From: Brienomyrus brachyistius
Lineage: Eukaryota > Chordata > Actinopteri > Osteoglossiformes > Mormyridae
DNA length: 64,000 bases
Assembly: GCF_023856365.1 (NCBI RefSeq)
Contig: NC_064539.1
Span: 13,963,519-14,027,518, forward strand
Reading direction: 5' to 3'
Part shown: in pieces, positions 55,692 through 64,000 of the stretch
Layout: every line of letters starts with the position of its first letter
Numbering within the stretch: position 1 is the stretch's first letter
Translations under genes and position numbers: made by a program
Notes under the pieces: model-generated
What the model was told of the DNA's origin: nothing
Seen by the model: the letters and a program-made list of their open reading frames with translations, nothing else
The model's database searches: none

Positions 55692-58600
55692 ATGAGCTTT
55701 TTGTTGTGAGTACAGCTTCAGTCTTTGGCTTTGTGTCTGGCAACTTGGTGCTATTGTCTTTATAGCGACGCGGGGAGCTGGTTAACTAGCTTCGTGTATG
55801 TGATGCGGATAGTTAGCAAACTATCGCTGTTGCGGAATCACTGAATACACACCTCAAACCAGACCGCAGGGGTTTCGGCTGGACCAAGAGGCCGAAGTCC
55901 TTAGACAGATGTTAGCCATGAATCACACACTGCACGGTGTATTATCACTGGTAACACAATTTACCGGCTCATTGATTATTTAGCAAAACCGCTGAATCGC
56001 AGCTGATGCCGTGTTTGCTGTTTCCGACGTAGCTAAAAGGGGCCCCGATTTTGCTGTCCAGATGACATCAAAAAGAAAAGACTGATTAATTTGGATCTTT
56101 TGTATGATAGTAAGGGCATGTCCGCATACTTGTTTGATATGACTAATATAATTAAACACCGTATTATAAATAACCACTCGTTAAATATTTGTCATACCCG
56201 TTTGTCCTGGTATGCCATATTAATTTCGAAACAAGTGTGTCAGTAGATATATAGAGGTAGATTATTGGGTAGGTGAGCTGATAGGATATTTGCGCTGTGC
56301 GGATCGCATCATGATGCGCTTTGTCACAGTCGGCGTGCTTGTGGTACATGGACGGAAAATGGGTACGAGGCACAAGGACCGCACAGCATGAATCTGGTCG
56401 CCGGACTAACGGGACCGATCTAAAGCGATATGTAACTATATACTGCAATCATATCGTTTCGTTCCCGTCCAGGCGCACAGTGCTTGCAGTTAAGTAAGTT
56501 GGGCCAGGAATGCTGTTAGCGGAGGCTATTATTGGTGAGTTTGAGAGGGGTATAATTGTCGGTGCGCGTTTGGCAGGCGATTCAGTGAGAATAGCTACTG
56601 GTAAAGTCTCCGATATCAGCAAATTGAAAAGGAAATATAACATTATAAGAAGACAACAGTAGCTTGAGTCGCATACTGCTTGTTTGCCAAAATATGACTC
56701 AGTTTACATATGAATCAGGTTCAATATTTCCAGCATTCCCAGTAATTTGACTCACATTTAAAAAATTTTTTTAGAAGTCAAAGTAATAATCCATCCATTC
56801 ATCCATCAACTGCTTGTTCTGAGGATTGGAGACTATTCCATGCAGCATGAGGTACAAGACTGGGGAAGACCTCTGGATAGGGTATAGTTCATCTTGAATT
56901 GGATGTAATATTAATATGTTTTTATTTGCTTTATGAGAATTCTCTTAAGAATTTCTGGCTGTGTTTTCAGGTAGGTTTGTTCTCTCATACTGGCCCACCA
57001 ATACGATCATATAACAATTTTGATGCTATTTTGAAGTGCTCAGTAATTGGTGTGCATAGGAAAATCAGTGAAAGTCTGTTTACGACAATGTTAAGTTTTC
57101 AAGAATTCAGGTATTTGGAGTGAAGATTCGTCTGGTGTGGTGAAATAAAAGTAGGCAACTGAGAGTGAACTCATTAGCAGTGATTGGCATACCTAGGGTT
57201 CATGTGCCATCCTTTCATGCTGAAAAATATTTGATCCGATTCACACAAAGGGCCTTGGAGCAGATGCAGAGTCTGGGAAATGTCTTAGGCAAGGATTGAT
57301 TCCACTCATGCCTTTAAATAACATTAATGTTCCATCCCGAGTTATCTGCAGCCTATGATTCGGCATCCCCTACCTGCCCCCTCTCCCCGATTTGGAGGAT
57401 GACACAGCACATTTTGCTAATGAGTAATAATGAATTAAGATTCATACATTTCACTCCCAGTGTCCAAATGCCAGCTTTTGTATAGAGTAATTCATTGTGT
57501 AGAGACGTCACTGAAGCAGTGGTTTCTGCCATAAGGAGGTATTTTGCATGGGTAACATCCAGATTTCTGTGGAGCAGTACCGACTCGTGTTAGCACCAGA
57601 CTGCAATCAATGGAGAAATTTCATGGGTGGAGCAATTGTTTGTTTGTTTGTTTGTTCCATCTCCACCTACACTGATTACATACACTAGTAACAGCCAATT
57701 CTTTCTTGTTAATACATTATACCTTTTGATATTTTTACTTTAACTGCTTAACTGTTTTGTAATTTTCCACATGTTTTATTTCAACATATATAAAACAATT
57801 TTTAAAAGCATGTACTTTTACTGTAATTGAATTAGATACGCTGCATTAAAATGAAAGATTGTTACTTAGTGGTTGTCCTTTTGAGGTATTTAGAAGAGAA
57901 GGTGCTAAATACATATAAGTGAATAAATAAGAATATTTTACTATTTAGAACATATATGAACTCCTTTTGAATTCAACATAATTAAAATACTTTGCATTTT
58001 CTTTCCCCTCTGTAAATGTTTCCCCCCTCAATCCTGACCAGGATAAGCAGTGAACGGATGGGTAGATGGATGAATAGATGTTCCTGGTAACCGCAAGCAG
58101 CCTAATGAACAGTGACATAAACATACCTTCTAAATAAACTTATAAGAATGAACATTTAACTCTTCATAGTTAGTATTAATAATCGCCCTGTAATAAAGTG
58201 CTCGGCTAAGCCCACTGCACTTTTGATCTTGAACTGTGCAACTCTTTGTGTATTTTTCCCTAAATTAAGTTATAGGCTTTGTTACAATGTACAGTTTTTA
58301 GAAAATATAAATTCACAGAAAACAGTAGCAGAAAAGGGAGCTTTATTTCTAATATATTGAATGTCATTCATCTAAGTACTAATTGATTAAAGGGAATCTT
58401 AAAGGAAAAGCATATGAAGCAGGGATGTTTGTTTACACAGTGCTCACCCTCTGGACAAATGCAAAGTAACATTTGAAATGTGTTCTTACTTTAAAGTTGT
58501 AATGCTTCTTAAGTGTGGTGAATATGAGCATGGCTTTATAATCTTTGCCTGTTTATATACCAGCAGTGGTGTAAAGGATACCACGTTTGCGCTGCATCTT

Positions 58601-60384
58601 CTAGTGTATTAGCAACATAGAGTAGTAACTTGGTTTCCATAACTGTCAGCTCAGCAGAAATATCTTTTAAGTCTTGTTTCATGTCGTAGTTTTTAAATAT
58701 TAACCAGAGTTGCTGTTTGTGCAACGCTGCTATTATACCTCAAGCGGGCCTATTGTTTCTCCTCAAATGGCTGTACCACAAAATAAGCACCCTTAGATAA
58801 TGCCTCAATGTAAAACATGGCAATAAAGGTTGTCCTTATAGTTATATGTTAATTGTATTCTCTCCATATCTTTGTCTCCTGTGTGAAATACTTGCTCACA
58901 TGGAGACCCTCTCTTTAGTAATTTAAATGATGTATTAATGGCTGTGCTTCATGACTAATGTGAAACAGGCATCTGCAGACTATCATTTCACAACTGATTT
59001 AATCAACTGAACATGCTGTGTTCAGTCTCACCTTTAAAGCAGAACGTGACTTTCTGCCGTGCTCCCCCGCAGCGGAGTCAGTGAGTGCCCAGTTACCTTC
59101 TGAGCATGGGTGGTGTCATGCCCTCCGTGTAAGTCGATGCCCTCATTCAGAGGCAGAATCACCAAAGTAATGCTGGATAAGCCGCTTGCCCATTCTGGGT
59201 CGTCTGCTTTCCTATATAATTATTTTGAGCATGCTTTGCCTGTGATAAAATCAGTCCATGTGTAGTTCTTAATTTTGACATCTTTTTTGGACTTAAACTG
59301 CAATGTGTGCATAGAGTATTTATGCTTCTTTTAGCGGTTTTGTTAGTTTAACTTAGTTAAGTACTTTCCACTTTGAAAACCATACCTGTTTTTAACCCAG
59401 TGAACAGTGGCGAAGTTGTTTACTGCTCAGTGAGAGGATGCCTTGTCAGGACTCTATAATAGTACAATTGACTTAAGGAAGGAATTCAGGGCTAAGTCAA
59501 GGCTTTGCATAAGGTGAAGAGAACCTAGAAAAGCTTAAGTTATTGATCTTATTGTTTTTGGTGTTTATGCTTCACAGGCTAACCCATATCCCACCACTTA
59601 CACATTCCAAAGGCGGTGAAGCTCATCTCCAGATGGGGTTGAATTGTGCACACCTAGCGTGTGCTCTTCTGCTTTAGGTTTTTCATTAGGTGCCATTTAC
59701 AGTGTTGTAGAAAAGGTTTAACTCCACTGTTGTGCACTTGCTTAGCAGGTGAAGTCCGTACATCACAGTTACAATCGAAGGTGGCTTGGTTGTTGATGGA
59801 TAAGTTTTCTGTTTAGTCACATGGTTCTACCAATTATTTTTGGATTTGTGATAATCCATCATGGGCATCCTGTTTCCTGTATTTACAAGATTGTCGTATT
59901 GATTTAAAGAACGGTCTCTGTCCCAGCACACAGAGAAGAGCAAAAGAATCTTCCTGCCCTGAGAAATGCCTTCAGATCAAAGCAGCACAGCAATCTATAG
60001 AATGTAGATTTTTGAGTTTGTCAAGGTTACAGGTTTGACCTTTAAAAATAGTGCGCAATTGTTTGTGTGTGTGTATCTGCAGTAAAATCACAAAATTGCT
60101 TGGACTGTTAGCTTATATGCTGTATAATTAAAGCCTTTTTGCCTATATTCAATATCTATATATTAAATTTGTGGGTAAATTGACGATATTGTGTCATTCC
60201 CATCCTATTGGCCACAGTGGAAATCGGTCGTCTAAGACTTTCAAGCCGAAGAAAAACATCCCAGAAGGCTCCCATCAGTATGAGCTGCTGAAGCACGCAG
60301 AGGCAACACTGGGCAGTGGGAATTTGCGCATGGCGGTCATGCTTCCAGAAGGGGAGGACCTCAACGAATGGGTGGCGGTCAACA
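55692..60384 (+). CDS. mob1b: MOB1B (MOB kinase activator 1B), 5' part: exons 1 and 2
   Basis: MOB1 is the scaffold that binds and activates LATS/NDR kinases in the Hippo pathway. Exon 1 (55692-55705) codes MSFL plus two bases before GTGAGT; exon 2 (60218-60384, acceptor GGCCACAG) restores Phe and reads GNRSSKTFKPKKNIPEGSHQ, YELLKHAEATLGSGNLRMAV, MLPEGEDLNEWVAVN, ending in phase 1 before GTAAGT. That is residues 1-60 of about 216. Gly at position 6, RMAV and EWVAV are the MOB1B versions where MOB1A has Ser, RQAV and EWIAV. The threonine-rich N-terminus holds MST-phosphorylation sites (Thr12 in SKTFKP). Exons 3 onward (Mob/Zn domain) are beyond the window. Confidence 0.95.
55706..60217 (+). 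other. mob1b: mob1b intron 1
   Basis: 4.5 kb. It carries a Tc1-type transposase relic (56509-56640), an ATCCATCC-type fragment (56790-56890), and a further small fragment at 58030-58080 (AGGATAAGCAGTGAACGGAT). No conserved exon was seen. Confidence 0.7.
56509..56640 (+). pseudogene. Tc1-type transposase N-terminal relic
   Basis: Plus-strand reading contains GEFERGIIVGARLAGDSVR and then a degenerate continuation, resembling the FERGxIVGARxAGxS start of some fish Tc1 transposases. Nothing catalytic remains. Confidence 0.5.
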
Positions 60385-60708
60385 GTAAGTACTGGCAGAC
60401 GCTTTCTCTCTTCCCCATAGCCAGTTCTTAACCACATGCCTTTAACACGCCACCTGTTTGGATGCTGGAATGGCTACATTTGTAGTGTTCATGTAGCTTG
60501 ATCTCTATTCTCACAAGAACATTTTTATCTGCCGCTTCTGGTAAGGGTGGAAAGGCATTGTTAAGGCGCTTATCTAGGTGTGGAACACAAGTAACTAATG
60601 GTAACCAAATCTTAAATATAAAAAAAAAAAATAATGAAGCAATTAATGTGTGGGGTTCCATGCCTTGATAGCACAAATGGCTATTTTAATATTAGTTTAA
60701 ATACTAGA

Positions 60709-60955
60709 ATTCGTGGCCATAAGTGGAAATTAGCGGGAGAACATTTACAAATGAATCTGAGGAAGCACTTTTACACAGCGTGTAGTTAAAGTATGGAATA
60801 GTCTTCAGGACTGCTAGTGTAGCGCAAGTTAAAACCCTGGGTTCCTTTAAATCAGAGCTAGATAAGACTTTAAGAACTCTGAGCTATTAGTTAAGTTCTC
60901 CCCAAACGAGCTTGATGGGCCAGATGGCCTCCTCTTGTATGTAAATTTCTTATGT
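60709..60955 (+). mobile_element. LINE 3' fragment (CR1/L2-like)
   Basis: Contains GAGGAAGCACTTTTACACAG, TCCTTTAAATCAGAGCTAGAT and GAGCTTGATGGGCCAGATGG, then CCTCCTCTTGTATGTAAATT, a common 3' end of vertebrate LINEs encoding the reverse-transcriptase C-terminus. Broken by stops. Confidence 0.7.
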
Positions 60956-61929
60956 TGTTAATAATGTAAGGAGGAAATGGCAAAGAGTCTGGGTTGCGCT
61001 TAGAACTCGCATTATTGCATTTCAGGTAAGCACATTGTAATATTTTTTTGTTTGTGTTTTTTTTGGGATAATGAGCACAGTTATGGATTGCAATACTTGA
61101 TTCAAGTCAAACCTGTCAAACCAACATAAAACTTGTTTTACTATAACAAAACATCCTTGTTTGTTTTGCGGTTGAGCTGTTCACCCTGTTGAGAACAATC
61201 ACTGTGCATATTGCATAATGTTCATTGTGGTTTTAAGCAAATGTTTTCTCCATTTCAAGGCAAATGTAATTTCTTGATTACTGTTTCCAAACTTCTAAAT
61301 GTCATGCATTTCATTGGCTCATAAGGTGACGTTGACTTGTCCCATCTTAGGTGACCATACAGTTAGCCACTTTTTTATATAAATGACCAAATATATATAG
61401 CTTAAATTTAAAACACATCAAAATAATCCACATCCAAATGACAACATGCACCTGCTTTTAAATATTCATTATGTTATGCATGTTCTAATTTTGTAGTGAT
61501 TATAGCCTCCTGTTGATAAGTCTATTTTAATAGGAACGTGTTGAGAGTACACTGAAATGTAATCTTTATTTTCCTAAACTCGTTATTTAACTCTGCAGTC
61601 ATAGCCAGTGGTGTAGATGAAATGTAAGCTTGATCTTGGGCAAACTCACATCCCAGTAACTACTTTCCCTTAGTTAATGGAAAAAAGTATCAGGAAATCC
61701 AATTGCAGCTGAATTTTAACGATAATTGATAGGTATGTTGAAGCTAGGGATGTGTAAAAAACAGATTACTCAGAGTCTACAAAACTAAAATCAGTACCTT
61801 TTTTGGATGCCAGCAATAGAACTCTAAATTTTAGATCCATGCCGGATAAGAACATCTAGCTGCTTCTGGTGGTAACGACAGTATTAAATATAAATTCAAT
61901 ATTAACTCACTTCTGTTTGTGTGCTGTCC

Positions 61930-62303
61930 AAAATAATCCTTTTACATGCCATCCTGCAGACTAGGACCAGTCGCCTCAGGAACAGTTTCTTCCCTCAAGC
62001 CATCACCCATACAAACATCTGACCTGTAATACCAATCCAGACCTATTTCCCTGACTGCTACATCCTGCTCCACTCACAACACACCACTGAACTGAATCTA
62101 AGACATCCCATACACTTTGCATGTTGTTTGCATTTTATGTACATTGTTCTGTCTCTAAATAAGATGTCCTTTATATACTGTATTTAATTTGTACTGGTTT
62201 GATGTATTGTAATGTACCGGAGAGATACCAACTGGCGGAAACAAATTCCTTGTGTGTGCCACACACACACTTGGCCAATAAACCTGATTCTGATAGTGAT
62301 AAA
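61930..62303 (+). mobile_element. LINE 3' fragment with gene-like tail
   Basis: Starts around GACTAGGACCAGTCGCCTC and AACAGTTTCTTCCCTCAAG, and ends AAATTCCTTGTGTGTGCCAC, then TTGGCCAATAAACCTGATTC, a frequent fish LINE tail including its AATAAA, followed by short TGATA units. Confidence 0.7.
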
Positions 62304-64000
62304 AGAATGCGCTATCATTTATGTGTGACTAGACAATCTGGCCATGTTTGTAATCAAAAGAAATGTCGGATGGAAGTCTCTGCCTAACCACGCAATCTGC
62401 CATGGCAGATTCCATTTTCAGATCTTAAAATCCCATACACCTCTCTGGCCTCCCATCAGTATTTATGGAATCCTACCCCCACCCCATCTCCATCTGCTCT
62501 CCCGGTTTACCATGTTAAATATGGTAAATCTTCAACACCAGTAGCAGATGCCATACTGGCAGGACAGTATGTTAAAATATGTAGCAGTCATCATTAACTA
62601 AATCTGCTTCTTGAAATACTAACGTTTCCTTTGATTACTTTGTATTTAACCAATTTTGGGATGGCTGTGAATGACCGCATGCTGTATAATCACCAATGTT
62701 AGATCATCATCTTCACTCAAATATTTCGCTTAAAATTAAAATGCAGGACTACAATGTTTTTAGTTAACAATAAGTATATCAGTTTTGTAATATGAAAACA
62801 GCACATACAGTTCAGCCATAATTAATATGCCCCCGTTTAGATTTGAGTGACCTCTAACATTCAGCTTGGATCATTGTGTTTAGGTTAAAGCAATGTGCAG
62901 CAGTGCAAAGTTGCAATCTTACATCAAATCAGACAGACTCTGGTGCACTAGGACACCTTTTGATCTTTTAAATATAGTTCTGCTAAGTACAGGATGACTT
63001 TACACAGAGTGGAGAATGGCAGACTATAATTCATGCATGTTTTCTAATACTATTAAAATTTTGGGGCCTTTGGGAAAGTCCTTTAGCCTATGACTTTAAT
63101 TTTACAGAGGGCAAAAATTAAGGTATCTAGTGTTATTTTGAACACCCTTAAAGATATAATGTGGAGTTGTACGATATATGTAGGTTAACACATCAGTATT
63201 GGCCGACGTTCATTAAGAAAACAAAATGATGCCAATGTGTCAATCTTGGCCATTATTACCAGGAGAGTTTTAGACTTCAGTCAGTTTTTGAAAGTTGGCA
63301 GCACCAGAGATAAAGACATAACTACTAAAATCATGACTGCATTGCAAGATAAAGTTTTCCATAGTTTAGGGCTCATTCACCACATAGAACCTGGCAACAG
63401 TTTAGCTATCATAATTAGCCAAAATTGGTTCATCACTAGTATAATGTTTTTGTTTGTCCCTGACTGGTTTGAATATCAGATACCTTCAGATTAATTTGGC
63501 TGAGAAGAGGAACTGCACCATTACATTATTCTTTAATTTTTATTTTATGGGTTTTCTTTTTTTGTTCCTTTTCCCCTTTCGCCACTAAGTGAAATTTGCA
63601 TGCAAAACAGGAAAAAGAAAGAGTGCATTCTGTTTCTCCTCCCATTCACCCGCTACAGCACAGTGTCAAAAGCTTTGTTTGCCATTTTCTCAAATGAGGC
63701 TGAGAACATGTCTGCCCGTTTGATTTCCCTAGAGACCGCTTCCGCACACATGAGCTGCAGCCAACTGCTACCCGTTCATGTCAGATTACCAAATGAAATA
63801 CATGCAGAGGCGTGTCAGTGCTTAGGCATTTTAGCATGTTTGTTCTGCTTGTCTGGCATACAGTGATCAGTCTGTTGGAGGGGGCGGGGGAACTTGGACC
63901 GTAGGCATGGCGATTTCATTTGTATTGCCCTGCTCTTAGATGAGTGCCAGACCATCCCCAGCCACTTCTATTGAGGAATGGCAGATTGGGGGTCGGATTT

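Larger units (their letters stand above)
60385..64000 (+). other. mob1b: mob1b intron 2 (incomplete)
   Basis: Runs to the window edge. Contains two LINE 3' tails (60709 and 61930). I looked for exon 3 (the TVDFFNQINMLYG region) and did not find it. Confidence 0.75.

Noticed and set aside
63237..63866. Two open frames of about 85 codons near the right edge
   Set aside because: No homology, no splice context matching mob1b, and ordinary length for chance frames in AT-rich sequence.
60385..64000. mob1b exon 3 within the window
   Set aside because: Neither the TVDFFNQINMLYG coding sequence nor a suitable acceptor was seen, so the gene is reported as truncated by the window edge.

Overview
This window is nuclear DNA of a ray-finned fish, almost certainly a teleost. 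The evidence is spliced vertebrate genes with long introns, a tandem array of fish-type CXC chemokines, and abundant fish-style DNA transposons, LINE tails and microsatellites (GATA, CA/TG, ATT). The species cannot be resolved from the sequence. No rRNA, tRNA, CRISPR or bacterial-type operon was seen.

Region 1 (1-18.5 kb) is a chemokine cluster. Five four-exon CXC chemokine genes (called A to E here) all lie on the minus strand. All have C-L-C without an ELR triad, which fits the interferon-inducible CXCL9/10/11 group of fish. B, C and D are recent tandem copies in units of about 6 kb; A and E are older paralogs. Several copies carry an upstream NF-kB / STAT (GAS) / ISRE module, and it is intact only in B and C. 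DNA-transposon relics, a broken Gypsy-type retroelement (12.1-13.8 kb), a Ulp1-protease-like fragment (11.8 kb) and a 21-bp minisatellite fill the spaces.

Region 2 (18.5-27 kb) is intergenic. It holds microsatellites, a Tc1-type short element, a terminal-inverted-repeat element of about 1 kb inserted in another repeat, and an unassigned two-exon candidate at 19.3-19.8 kb.

Region 3 (27.0-53.3 kb) is rufy3 on the plus strand. Thirteen exons with consistent splice phases give a 470-residue short isoform: a RUN domain followed by coiled coil. Downstream of that stop lie at least five further phase-compatible exons that correspond to the long, FYVE-bearing isoform. The part expected to hold the second half of the FYVE zinc finger looks degenerate. 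Intron 1 (11.7 kb) contains a nested transposon pair, and an inverted-repeat element ends 65 bp before exon 10.

Region 4 (55.3-64 kb) is the 5' part of mob1b (Hippo-pathway MOB adaptor) on the plus strand: exons 1 and 2 only, with the rest beyond the window. The rufy3-mob1b neighbourhood matches human 4q13.3, but GRSF1, which lies between them in human, was not seen here. The chemokines act as secreted immune signals; rufy3 and mob1b are intracellular genes, so these are neighbours by synteny rather than parts of one pathway.
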